This document shows, in pieces, positions 1 to 7,838 of a DNA stretch of 64,000 nucleotides. The translations under genes were made by a program, and so were the position numbers. How positions within the stretch are numbered: position 1 is the stretch's first letter; the number at the start of each line of letters is the position of its first letter. Source of the DNA: Streptomyces fildesensis (GTDB lineage Bacteria > Actinomycetota > Actinomycetes > Streptomycetales > Streptomycetaceae). The stretch covers positions 1 to 64,000 of the forward strand of contig NZ_JAAIKO010000030.1 of assembly GCF_016107395.1 (NCBI RefSeq). The letters are read 5' to 3'. The notes under the pieces are model-generated. The model saw only the letters and a list, made by a program, of their open reading frames with translations, searched no databases and was not told the DNA's origin.

Positions 1-52
1 CGCCGATGGTACTGCAGGGGGGACCCTGTGGGAGAGTAGGACGCCGCCGAAC
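1..52 (+). rRNA. rrf: 5S ribosomal RNA, 3' end (partial)
   Basis: The first 52 bases match the 3' third of Streptomyces 5S rRNA, including the loop-E/helix IV region and the terminal helix strand ending GCCGCCGAAC. The 5' part lies outside the window. A strong hairpin terminator follows directly, so this is the end of an rRNA operon transcribed rightwards. The window therefore starts at an rrn boundary. Confidence 0.93.
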
Positions 53-62
53 AATTTTTGAG

Positions 63-98
63 AAGAAGCCCCCAGGCTATTGCCTGGGGGCTTCTTTG
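63..98 (+). terminator. Intrinsic terminator of the rRNA operon
   Basis: A perfect 15-bp stem (63-77 with 82-96, core AGCCCCCAGGC) with a four-base loop follows the 5S rRNA and ends in a short T-containing tail. It is the expected rrn operon terminator. Confidence 0.9.
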
Positions 99-301
99 CG
101 TTCTCGGTGCCGATCCAACGGTGTTGCCGGCAGCAGTATCGAGCCGGGCCCCGGATTCGATCCGGCCGCCTCTGATGACGATCCCCTGTCTCACGCGATC
201 AACACACCACGACGCCTTCTCGAACCGATCGTAGTGTCCCGTACACCCTCAGCCGGCGATGGTGAACCCGTACTCCCCGGCGAACCTCAGCGGTCCCAGC
301 A

Positions 302-1612
302 CTAGAGGCGGCCGGCGGCCTTCAGGGCCAGGTACGCGTCCGCCAGAGCGGGGGCGATGTCCGTGGGTGGGGCGTCGACGACGGTGATGCCGTGGCGGGA
401 GAGGCGCTGGCCGGTGCGGCGGCGTTCGGCTCGCGCTTGTTCGGCTGCTGCTGCCGCGTAGACGGCGTCCAGTGTGCCGCGGCCCCGGGCCATTTCCTCG
501 ATGCGGGGGTCGGCCACGGACGCGATGAGGACTTCGTGCCGGTGGGTGAGCTGGGGGAGGACGGGAAGCAGGCCCTCCTCCATGGGGGCCGCGTCGAGGC
601 CCGTGAGCAGGACGACGAGGGATCGGCGCGGGGCGCGCTGCAGGATCGCGGCGACCAGGCCCCTGGCGTCGGACTCGACCAGTTCGGGTTCGATCGGCGC
701 CATCGCGTTGACGAGCGCCGGAAGCATGTCGGTGGTGCTGCGGCCCTGGACGGAGGCGCGGATGCGGCGGTCGTAGGCGAGGAGGTCCACGCGGTCGCCG
801 GCCCGGCCGGCGAGGACGGCGAGCAGCAGCGCGGCATCCATGGCGGCGTCGAGCCGGGGAGCGTCGCCGACCCGGCCCGCCGAGGTGCGGCTGGTGTCGA
901 GCACGATGAGGATGTGCCGGTCGCGTTCCGGCCGCCAGGTGCGTACGGCGACGGTCGTGCGGCGGGCACTCGCGCGCCAGTCGATCGAGCGGGTGTCGTC
1001 GCCGGGGATGTACTCGCGCAGCGAGTCGAACTCGGTGCCCTGACCGCGGGTCAGAAGTGAGGTGCGGCCGTCGAGTTCGCGGAGCCGTGCCAGCCGGGAG
1101 GGCAGGTGCTTGCGGCTGGTGAAGGGCGGCAGTACGCGGACGGTCCACGGGATGCTGTGCGAGCCCTGGCGGGCGGCGAGGCCGAGCGGACCGTGCGAGC
1201 GCACGATGACACGTTCGGCTTGGCGGTCGCCGCGGCGGGTCGGGTGCAGCACGGTCGTGACGCGGCGGCGCTCGCCCGGTGGGACCACCAACCGGTGCCG
1301 GGACGCGGCCACTTCGGTGCCCGGGTGCCAGCTGCTGGGCGGCCAGGAGTCGCGCAGCAGGGCGCGCAGCGGCCGGCGGCCGGGGTTGGTGACGTTCAGC
1401 GTGACGTTCGCGGTTTCACCGAGTCGAACGGATGTATCACCGATTCGAGTGAAATGGAGCTTTCGTACTGGCGCGGCGAGCGCGAGGTCGCACAGAATTC
1501 CGAGCAGAAGAACGCCTTCGACAGCGAGGATGCCGCTCCAGCCGGGGAGCAGCACACCGACGGCGAGGGCGCCGAGTGCGGCGAGAAGGGCGGTGCGTCC
1601 GGTGAGTGCCAT
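302..1612 (-). CDS. DUF58 domain protein (membrane-anchored, vWA-like)
   Basis: A 436-residue protein. Two hydrophobic segments lie near the N terminus (about residues 7-22 and 26-48). The DUF58 signature (GTEFDSLREY...GDD...IDWRASAR) is at about 191-217. A von Willebrand A-like metal-site motif, DTSRTS, is at 239-244. The ATG at 1612 was chosen because it puts the membrane segments at the start and leaves a 17-base gap to the upstream MoxR stop. In bacteria MoxR ATPases and DUF58 proteins are paired and thought to act as a chaperone/metal-insertion system at the membrane. The substrate here is unknown. It is the last gene of a leftward operon. Confidence 0.88.
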   Translation of the reverse strand: MALTGRTALLAALGALAVGVLLPGWSGILAVEGVLLLGILCDLALAAPVRKLHFTRIGDTSVRLGETANVTLNVTNPGRRPLRALLRDSWPPSSWHPGTEVAASRHRLVVPPGERRRVTTVLHPTRRGDRQAERVIVRSHGPLGLAARQGSHSIPWTVRVLPPFTSRKHLPSRLARLRELDGRTSLLTRGQGTEFDSLREYIPGDDTRSIDWRASARRTTVAVRTWRPERDRHILIVLDTSRTSAGRVGDAPRLDAAMDAALLLAVLAGRAGDRVDLLAYDRRIRASVQGRSTTDMLPALVNAMAPIEPELVESDARGLVAAILQRAPRRSLVVLLTGLDAAPMEEGLLPVLPQLTHRHEVLIASVADPRIEEMARGRGTLDAVYAAAAAEQARAERRRTGQRLSRHGITVVDAPPTDIAPALADAYLALKAAGRL

Positions 1613-1629
1613 GGGCTGTTCCTGCCGGC

Positions 1630-2595
1630 CTAGCGGGGCACGGGGACGTGGGCGAGGATCGCGGTGATGACCGAGTCGGCCGTCACGCCCTCCATCTCGG
1701 CCTCGGGCCGGAGTTGCACCCGGTGGCGGAGGGTGGGCAGGGCGAGGGCCTTGACGTCGTCGGGAGTGACGTAGTCCCGGCCGGTGAGCCAGGCCCAGGC
1801 GCGCGAGGTCGCCAGCAGGGCGGTCGCACCACGCGGTGACACTCCGAGGGTGAAGGAGGGGGATTCTCGGGTGGCCCGGCAGAGGTCGACGATGTAGCCG
1901 GTGATCTCGGGGGAGACGGACGTCTTGGCGACGGCGGCGCGGGCGGCTTCGAGGTCGTCGGGGCCCGCGACGGGACGCAGTCCGGCGCCCGCGAGGTCCC
2001 GGGGGTTGAAGCCTTCCGCGTGCCGTGTGAGGACGTCTATCTCGGTGGCGCGGGAGGGGAGCGGAAGGATCAGCTTCAGCAGGAATCGGTCGAGTTGGGC
2101 TTCGGGGAGGGGATAGGTGCCCTCGTACTCGACCGGGTTCTGGGTGGCTGCGACCAGGAACGGGTCGGGGAGGAGGCGCGGAGTGCCGTCGACCGATACC
2201 TGGCGTTCCTCCATCGCTTCGAGGAGGGAGGCCTGGGTCTTGGGCGGGGTGCGGTTGATTTCGTCGGCGATCAGGAGGTTGGTGAAGACCGGGCCGGGCT
2301 GGAAGGAGAACTCGGCGGTGCGGGCGTCGTAGACGAGGGAACCGGTGACGTCGCCGGGCATGAGGTCGGGCGTGAACTGGACGCGCTTGGTCTCCAGTTG
2401 GAGCGAGGCTGCCAGGGCGCGGACCAGGAGGGTCTTGGCGACTCCGGGGACGCCTTCCAGGAGGACATGGCCGCGGCACAGCAGTGCGACCACCAGGCCG
2501 GTCACTGCTGCGTCCTGGCCGACGACGGCCTTGGCGATTTCGGTGCGCAGGGCCTCGAGTGAGGTGCGGGCACTGTCGGCTGTCGGGGCGCTCAC
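1630..2595 (-). CDS. MoxR-family AAA+ ATPase
   Basis: A 321-residue AAA+ ATPase of the MoxR family. Walker A is GVPGVAKT (48-55), Walker B is LLIADEIN (107-114), and the family signature ATQNPVEYEGTYPLPEAQLDRF follows as sensor 1/arginine-finger region. The length is normal for the family. The GTG start at 2595 overlaps the stop of the upstream DUF4350 gene (GTGA), so translation is probably coupled. MoxR proteins are believed to remodel or activate partner vWA/DUF58 proteins; the DUF58 partner is the next gene downstream. Confidence 0.93.
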   Translation of the reverse strand: MSAPTADSARTSLEALRTEIAKAVVGQDAAVTGLVVALLCRGHVLLEGVPGVAKTLLVRALAASLQLETKRVQFTPDLMPGDVTGSLVYDARTAEFSFQPGPVFTNLLIADEINRTPPKTQASLLEAMEERQVSVDGTPRLLPDPFLVAATQNPVEYEGTYPLPEAQLDRFLLKLILPLPSRATEIDVLTRHAEGFNPRDLAGAGLRPVAGPDDLEAARAAVAKTSVSPEITGYIVDLCRATRESPSFTLGVSPRGATALLATSRAWAWLTGRDYVTPDDVKALALPTLRHRVQLRPEAEMEGVTADSVITAILAHVPVPR

Positions 2596-3854
2596 GGAGT
2601 TGCGTACCTCTCTGTGGAAGTGATCCGGCGCTCGAGGTCGTCGAGGTCGTCGGCCAGACGCAGCAGGGCCGCGTCGTCGGATGGGGGCGGGCCGTAGAGC
2701 AGCGCGCCCGGGTCGGGATCCGGGCCGCCGGTGCCGGGGCTGCCGAGGAGGGCGGCGACGGCTGCGACAAGGGCCTCCGGGGCGGGGGCCGGGGAGATGC
2801 CGACGATCGGTGCGAGCCGGTCGCGGGTCGCCTGGCGCAGTGCTTCGGCGGCCCTGGCCCGGGCGTTGGCCCGGCGGTAGAGGCGGGCGCGGCCTTCGGT
2901 GGTTTCGGAGGCGTGCACGGCCACGGGGAGTCGTTCGGCGATGACGGGGCCGAGCCGCCGGGCTCTCCAGAGGGCGGTGATGACGGCGGCGATCAGCAGC
3001 TGGAGGAGACCCCAGCTCCAGCCGTCGGGGATGAGGTCGAAGAAGCTTTTGCGCTCGCCGTCGAGTGCGGAGGTGTCGCTGAGGGAGGGGAGGTACCAGA
3101 CCAGTTTCGGGTGGGCGCCGAGGAGTTGGAGGGCGAGGGAGGCGTTGCCCTGCTCGTCGAGGCGGTTGTTGGTGAGGAGGCCGGCGGAGCCGAGGACGAC
3201 GGTGTCGCCGGTTCCGGCGGCAGGCAGCCGGATCAGGGTCGGGTTGCCGCCGCTGAGGTAGCAGCTGTCGGCGCCGGGGACGGAGGTCGCGTACTCGACG
3301 CCGCCGAGCTCGACGTCGCCCGCGCGGATGGCGCTGAGCAGCGAGCACTGCGGGGCGAGGGTCCGGGTGGCGGTGGGCGCGAGGGCCTGGACGCCGGGGG
3401 CGAGCGCTTCGGCCGCGGAGGGGCCGGGGGAGACGAGAACGGTACGGCCGCCGGACTGTTCGGCGGCGCTGTGGAGGAGGGACTGCTGATGTGGGGTGAG
3501 CAGGTCGGGGACGGCCACGAGCAGGGTGGTGTCCGTACCGAGCGCGGCGGTGGCTTCGTTGGTGGTGGTCACGACGGTGGTGGTGACGCCCTGGGCCGCG
3601 AGGAGTTGGGCGACGGCGCGGCTGCCCGCGGGGTCGGCGGAGCGGGGGTCCAGTGCTCCATGGCTTTCGCCGGAGCGCAGCGCGGCATAGCCGATGCCGA
3701 AGATGAGGACGGCGAGCGCGGCTGCCAGGAGGGCGCGCGAGCGGGTCCACAGCTGGCGGGCGGTGGGGGAGACCGACGTGTCGCCCGTGTTGTCGGCGGG
3801 ATCTGCGGCAGAGGTGGCCGGCGGGGCGGGTGCCGCGGAGAGGGGAGTGGTCAT
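2592..3854 (-). CDS. DUF4350 domain membrane protein
   Basis: A 420-residue protein with one membrane segment near residues 41-59, a long outside domain (about 60-280) and a second segment near 281-298 followed by a basic cytoplasmic tail. The outside part has the DUF4350 pattern (GSRAVAQLLAAQGV...LVAVPDLLT), a fold related to glutamine-amidotransferase-like beta/alpha domains. The ATG at 3854 overlaps the upstream stop (ATGA), as does its own stop with the moxR start. The coupling places it in one complex with MoxR, DUF58 and DUF4129 proteins. The molecular job is unknown. Confidence 0.88.
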   Translation of the reverse strand: MTTPLSAAPAPPATSAADPADNTGDTSVSPTARQLWTRSRALLAAALAVLIFGIGYAALRSGESHGALDPRSADPAGSRAVAQLLAAQGVTTTVVTTTNEATAALGTDTTLLVAVPDLLTPHQQSLLHSAAEQSGGRTVLVSPGPSAAEALAPGVQALAPTATRTLAPQCSLLSAIRAGDVELGGVEYATSVPGADSCYLSGGNPTLIRLPAAGTGDTVVLGSAGLLTNNRLDEQGNASLALQLLGAHPKLVWYLPSLSDTSALDGERKSFFDLIPDGWSWGLLQLLIAAVITALWRARRLGPVIAERLPVAVHASETTEGRARLYRRANARARAAEALRQATRDRLAPIVGISPAPAPEALVAAVAALLGSPGTGGPDPDPGALLYGPPPSDDAALLRLADDLDDLERRITSTERYATP

Positions 3855-4492
3855 GGGCGGGCGTCCCCGGCGCCGGCGAACTGGGGTTTGGCGCGTTGCA
3901 GCCGGCTGTCGAGGTCGCGCAGGACCGTGTACGTCTGCTCGGTGCCGGTGCGGCCGCCGTAGGTGAGGTCGTCGAAGAGCCGGGCGGCGTCGCCCAGTTC
4001 GGTGGCGTGGCCGGGCAGGGCGCGGCCGGCGTCCGCGGCGGCTTCGTCGGCGGTACGGCCGGGACGCGGGTCCAGGACGGTCCGTTCCTCCAGGGCGCGG
4101 ACGAGGGCGCGCATCCGTTCCTGGGACGCCTCGGTCCATCTGCGGGCGGCGGCGTGCTGCTCGGCGGCCGTGCGGTGTTCCGCGGCGGTGCGGGTGCGGT
4201 CGCCGAACAGGCCGGGCCCGCCGGTGGAGAGCTGGCGCACCTTGCCGAGCCGCCAGCGCAGGGCGACCAGCAGCAGGACGACGGTGAGGACGATGGCCAG
4301 CAGCCCCACCCCGCCGCCAGGGGTGGCGCCGGAGGCCACGGTCAGGAGGTCACCGACCTTCTCCCAGAGCCAGTCCAGGGCGCGCTGGAACAGGCTCGGG
4401 TCGTGCTGGTGGTAGATCCCCTTGGACAGCTCGTGCTCGGCCGCTTCGCGGGCGGCGTCGCGCGGGGTGGTGACCGGTGCGTCCCCCGACAC
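3851..4492 (-). CDS. DUF4129 domain membrane protein
   Basis: A 213-residue protein with a single strong membrane segment at about 61-79, a preceding amphipathic region (PSLFQRALDWLWEKVGDLL) and a cytoplasmic C-terminal domain containing RRWTEASQERMRALVRALEERTVLD, typical of DUF4129. The same domain is found at the C terminus of some transglutaminase-like proteins that travel with MoxR/DUF58 genes. The GTG at 4492 lies six bases after the upstream stop. It is part of the coupled leftward operon; function unknown. Confidence 0.85.
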   Translation of the reverse strand: MSGDAPVTTPRDAAREAAEHELSKGIYHQHDPSLFQRALDWLWEKVGDLLTVASGATPGGGVGLLAIVLTVVLLLVALRWRLGKVRQLSTGGPGLFGDRTRTAAEHRTAAEQHAAARRWTEASQERMRALVRALEERTVLDPRPGRTADEAAADAGRALPGHATELGDAARLFDDLTYGGRTGTEQTYTVLRDLDSRLQRAKPQFAGAGDARP

Positions 4493-4498
4493 CTGGGG

Positions 4499-5761
4499 TC
4501 AGCTCTCGGGAGTGGTGCGGTCCGGGGTCCGGGTGTCGCCGTAGCCCGGGAGGCCTGCGGCGCGGGCCAGTTCGATGTCGAGGGCCTCGCGGCGGATGCG
4601 CTGGTCCATGTAGAGCAGGGCGGTGACGCCCGCGCTGATGGGGAGGGTGATGGCAGTGCCGATGACGCCGCCGATGGCGGTGACGATGAGGAAGGTCCAG
4701 CCGAGGTTCGCGTTCTCGGACATGAAGGAGGTCATGCCGTCTCCGCTGACGGCCCCGGCGATGAGGGTGAACGGAGTCTGGATGATCATGGAGACGATGG
4801 TGACCAGGACCCAGGCGAGCAGCTGGACGCCGAGGATCCGCCACCAGGCGCCGCGGACCAGTTTCATGGAGCGCTTCATGGACGTGATGACGCCCTGCTT
4901 CTCCAGCATGAGGGTGGGAGAGGCGAGGCTCCAGCGGACTGACAGCCAGATCGCGACGACGGAGGCGGCGAGGCCGCCGATCACGGCGAGGGCGATACCG
5001 CCGCCGGTGCCGCCCAGGGCGATGATCACGATGCCCGGCACGGTGCCCGCCGCGATGATCAGCAGGGCGATCAGGGGGAGCAGCAGGGTCAGTCCGAGCA
5101 GGCGCAGCAGCTGGGGACGGGAGTCCCGCCAGGCCTCGCCGGTGGTGACCGGTCGTCCCAGTACCGCGCGGCTGATGACCATGGTGAGCATCGCGGTTGC
5201 GAAGATCATGGCGAGCAGGCTGATCAGGGCCGCGATGCCGGAACCGGCGAGGGCGCCGCCGGCCGAGCGCAGGATCTCGCCGGACGTCGCGTTCGGGTCC
5301 TTCTGGACCTGGTTGAAGTCCGAGTTCTCGTTCAGGAACAGGCCCTGGAGGACGACGAGTACGGCCTGGGTGACCAGGGCGACGGCCAGGGAGATGCCCA
5401 GCACGACCCGCCAGTGGGCGCGCATGGTGGAGACCGCGCCGTCGAGGATCTCACCGACGCCCAGCGGGCGGAGCGGGATCACCCCGGGCTTGGCCGCCGG
5501 GGGCCGGCCCCACGGTGCCGACTGCCAGCCGCCCGGGGCACCGCCCCAGCCGGGGCCGGGCTGCGGGGGCGGCGGAGGCGGGCTGCCCCAGCCGCCGCCG
5601 GCCGGCGCGGACCACTGGTCCGGCGGGGGCTGCTGCTTGGACCAGTTCGGAGCCGCGTCCTGCGGAGCGGGGGGTGGGGGCGGCGCCTGGGGACTGTCGC
5701 CGCGCTCCGGCTCGTCGGAGTCGGAGGATCCGGGCGATGCCCAGCCCGGAGTGTCGTTCAT
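4499..5761 (-). CDS. Pro-rich multi-pass membrane protein (GDPD membrane-domain-like)
   Basis: A 420-residue protein. Residues 1-92 are a low-complexity Pro/Gly/Trp-rich cytoplasmic tail. Residue 95 onward (IPLRPLGVGEILDGAVSTMR) begins an approximately six-helix membrane domain like the DUF7544 / glycerophosphoryl-diester-phosphodiesterase membrane region seen in many actinobacteria. No catalytic phosphodiesterase residues are present, so it is not the enzyme. The ATG at 5761 is preceded by a GAAGGGG-type ribosome site; an in-frame ATG 13 codons upstream is an alternative. It is the first gene of the leftward operon and divergent from mtnA. Confidence 0.82.
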   Translation of the reverse strand: MNDTPGWASPGSSDSDEPERGDSPQAPPPPPAPQDAAPNWSKQQPPPDQWSAPAGGGWGSPPPPPPQPGPGWGGAPGGWQSAPWGRPPAAKPGVIPLRPLGVGEILDGAVSTMRAHWRVVLGISLAVALVTQAVLVVLQGLFLNENSDFNQVQKDPNATSGEILRSAGGALAGSGIAALISLLAMIFATAMLTMVISRAVLGRPVTTGEAWRDSRPQLLRLLGLTLLLPLIALLIIAAGTVPGIVIIALGGTGGGIALAVIGGLAASVVAIWLSVRWSLASPTLMLEKQGVITSMKRSMKLVRGAWWRILGVQLLAWVLVTIVSMIIQTPFTLIAGAVSGDGMTSFMSENANLGWTFLIVTAIGGVIGTAITLPISAGVTALLYMDQRIRREALDIELARAAGLPGYGDTRTPDRTTPES

Positions 5762-5836
5762 TGCTGCTGCCCCTTCGCCTGCGTTCAGTGTGCTGGCCAT
5801 CGTGCCATGGGCTGCCGCCGGTGGGGCCCGGCAGGG

Positions 5837-5848
5837 CAGACTGGGCGG
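5837..5848 (+). promoter_or_regulatory. Probable leaderless -10 element of mtnA
   Basis: CAGACT at 5837-5842 (one mismatch from the actinobacterial TAGACT) ends six bases before the mtnA ATG. There is no convincing Shine-Dalgarno sequence in between. This spacing is typical of leaderless mRNAs. No clear -35 box is visible. Confidence 0.4.
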
Positions 5849-6916
5849 ATGGGTGATCAGTTCTCGATACCGGCGGCCGATGTGATTCCCGCGCTCCGTT
5901 GGGAGGAGCCGCCGGAAGGACCGGTGCTGGTGCTCCTCGACCAGACCCGGCTGCCGGCCGAGGAGGTGGAGCTGGTCTGCACCGATGTGCAGGCGCTGGT
6001 GCGGGCGATCCGCGATCTCGCGGTGCGGGGTGCGCCGCTGCTGGGGATCGCCGGGGCCTACGGAGTGGCCCTCGCCGCGGCGCGTGGCTATGACGTGGAC
6101 GAGGCGGCGGACCTGCTCGCGGGTGCCCGGCCGACCGCCGTCAATCTGGCGTACGGGGTGCGCCGGGCGGTGGACGTGTACCGGGCGGCGCTGCCCGGCG
6201 GCCTGGACGCGGCAGCGGCGGCGGTGCTCGCCGAGGCCCGTGCGGTGCACGCCGAGGACGCGGCGGCCAGTGCGTCCATGGCCCGCCGCGGTGCCGAACT
6301 GCTGGCGGAGCTGGCGCCGGGCGGTGGCTATCGGATCCTGACGCACTGCAACACCGGGGCGCTGGTCTCCGGCGGCGAGGGCACGGCGCTCGCCGTCGTG
6401 CTGGCGGTGCACCGGTCCGGTGAGCTGCGCCGGCTGTGGGTCGACGAGACCCGTCCGCTGCTCCAGGGCGCCCGGCTGACGGCGTACGAGGCGGCCCGCA
6501 CCGGCATGCCGTACACCGTGCTCACCGACAACGCGGCCGGTTCGCTCTTCACCGCGGGCGAGGTCGACGCGGTGCTGATCGGCGCGGACCGCATCGCCGC
6601 CGACGGTTCGACGGCGAACAAGATCGGCAGCTATCCGCTGGCGGTGCTCGCCCGCTACCACAACGTCCCGTTCATCGTGGTGGCACCGTGCACGACCGTG
6701 GACCTGGCGACTCCGGACGGGGCCGCGATCGAGGTGGAGCAGCGTCCGGGCCATGAGGTGACGGATCTGGGGTCTCCGCTCGGTGCCCAGGCGTACAACC
6801 CCGCGTTCGATGTCACGCCGCCGGAGCTGATCACGGCCATCGTCACGGAGCGCGGTGTGGTTTCACCCGTCACGGCGGACGCACTCAGGGTGATGTGCGG
6901 TCCCGGGGCGGAGTGA
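5849..6916 (+). CDS. mtnA: S-methyl-5-thioribose-1-phosphate isomerase
   Basis: A 355-residue enzyme of the methionine salvage pathway that isomerises methylthioribose-1-phosphate to methylthioribulose-1-phosphate. Visible family motifs are VRGAPLLGIAGAYG (59-72), ILTHCNTGAL with catalytic Cys167, and GADRIAADGSTANKIG with catalytic Asp247. The length matches the family. The ATG at 5849 gives the usual N terminus and sits just after a -10-like hexamer. It is divergent from the membrane-protein operon and precedes mtrA, the order I recall from other Streptomyces. Confidence 0.95.
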   Translation: MGDQFSIPAADVIPALRWEEPPEGPVLVLLDQTRLPAEEVELVCTDVQALVRAIRDLAVRGAPLLGIAGAYGVALAAARGYDVDEAADLLAGARPTAVNLAYGVRRAVDVYRAALPGGLDAAAAAVLAEARAVHAEDAAASASMARRGAELLAELAPGGGYRILTHCNTGALVSGGEGTALAVVLAVHRSGELRRLWVDETRPLLQGARLTAYEAARTGMPYTVLTDNAAGSLFTAGEVDAVLIGADRIAADGSTANKIGSYPLAVLARYHNVPFIVVAPCTTVDLATPDGAAIEVEQRPGHEVTDLGSPLGAQAYNPAFDVTPPELITAIVTERGVVSPVTADALRVMCGPGAE

Positions 6917-7159
6917 CGGCCGGATCCGTGGGCCGCTTGCGCTGCGTAACCTGTCCCTGGGCTCTGGCGCACGGTTGCACGGTCAGTGGCGAGATCCTGC
7001 ACTGGCGTCTGTGCGCAGTACCGGAGTGACCTATACGCCATTTTTCAACGGGGCGCGATACCGCAGGCCGACCGCTGACCTGCGCAGACACGCCCGCGGA
7101 CGAGGTGACTATTAACACGCTGGTCGATCAAACGGTTACGACAATGGGATGATGATGCA
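6917..7159 (+). promoter_or_regulatory. mtrA upstream region
   Basis: This 243-base gap lies upstream of mtrA. The best promoter match is TTAACA at 7112-7117 followed about 19 bases later by TACGAC, near a CGGTTACGAC stretch (7132-7141). MtrA regulates its own operon in other actinobacteria and binds GTTAC/GTAAC-type motifs, so the GGTTAC here is a candidate site. Just before mtrA, ATGATGATGCAATGA forms a four-codon frame (7149-7163) whose stop overlaps the mtrA ATG. Confidence 0.35.
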
Positions 7160-7837
7160 ATGAAGGGTCGAGTCCTGGTCGTCGATGACGACACCGCACT
7201 GTCCGAGATGCTCGGCATCGTGCTGCGTGGTGAAGGTTTTGAGCCGTCGTTCGTAGCAGACGGTGACAAGGCTCTTGCCGCTTTCCGGGAGACCAAGCCT
7301 GATCTGGTTCTCCTCGACCTCATGCTCCCGGGTCGGGACGGCATCGATGTATGCCGGCTGATCCGTGCGGAGTCCGGGGTACCTATCGTCATGCTCACCG
7401 CGAAGAGCGACACCGTCGACATCGTGGTGGGCCTGGAGTCCGGCGCCGACGACTACGTCGTCAAGCCGTTCAAGCCGAAGGAGCTGGTCGCACGCGTCCG
7501 GGCCCGGTTGCGGCGGGCGGAGGAGCCGACACCCGAGCAGCTCGCGATCGGTGACCTCGTCATCGATGTGGCCGGGCACTCCGTCAAGCGGGAGGGCCAG
7601 CCGATCGCGCTGACCCCGCTGGAGTTCGACCTGCTGGTCGCGCTCGCCCGCAAGCCCTGGCAGGTGTTCACCCGCGAGGTGCTGCTGGAGCAGGTGTGGG
7701 GATACCGGCACGCGGCCGACACCCGGCTGGTCAATGTGCACGTCCAGCGGCTGCGCTCCAAGGTCGAGCAGGACCCCGAGCGTCCCGAGATCGTGGTGAC
7801 CGTCCGCGGCGTCGGCTACAAGGCCGGTCCGGGCTGA
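7160..7837 (+). CDS. mtrA: Two-component response regulator MtrA (OmpR family)
   Basis: A 225-residue OmpR/PhoB-type regulator. The receiver domain (about 1-115) has the acidic pocket DDD and phospho-acceptor Asp53 in LLDLMLPG, switch Thr and Lys (MLTAKS, VKPFKPKELVARVRA). The C-terminal winged helix (about 130-225) contains the LTPLEFDLL and RLVNVHVQRLRSKVE motifs. In Streptomyces MtrA is a global regulator of development, cell wall and antibiotic genes. It starts an operon with mtrB (one base between stop and start) and lpqB. Confidence 0.97.
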   Translation: MKGRVLVVDDDTALSEMLGIVLRGEGFEPSFVADGDKALAAFRETKPDLVLLDLMLPGRDGIDVCRLIRAESGVPIVMLTAKSDTVDIVVGLESGADDYVVKPFKPKELVARVRARLRRAEEPTPEQLAIGDLVIDVAGHSVKREGQPIALTPLEFDLLVALARKPWQVFTREVLLEQVWGYRHAADTRLVNVHVQRLRSKVEQDPERPEIVVTVRGVGYKAGPG

Positions 7838-7838
7838 C

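Noticed and set aside
130..180. CCGGATTCGATCCGG considered as a tRNA T-arm after the rRNA operon
   Set aside because: The surrounding bases form no acceptor stem or anticodon arm; it is only a short palindrome.
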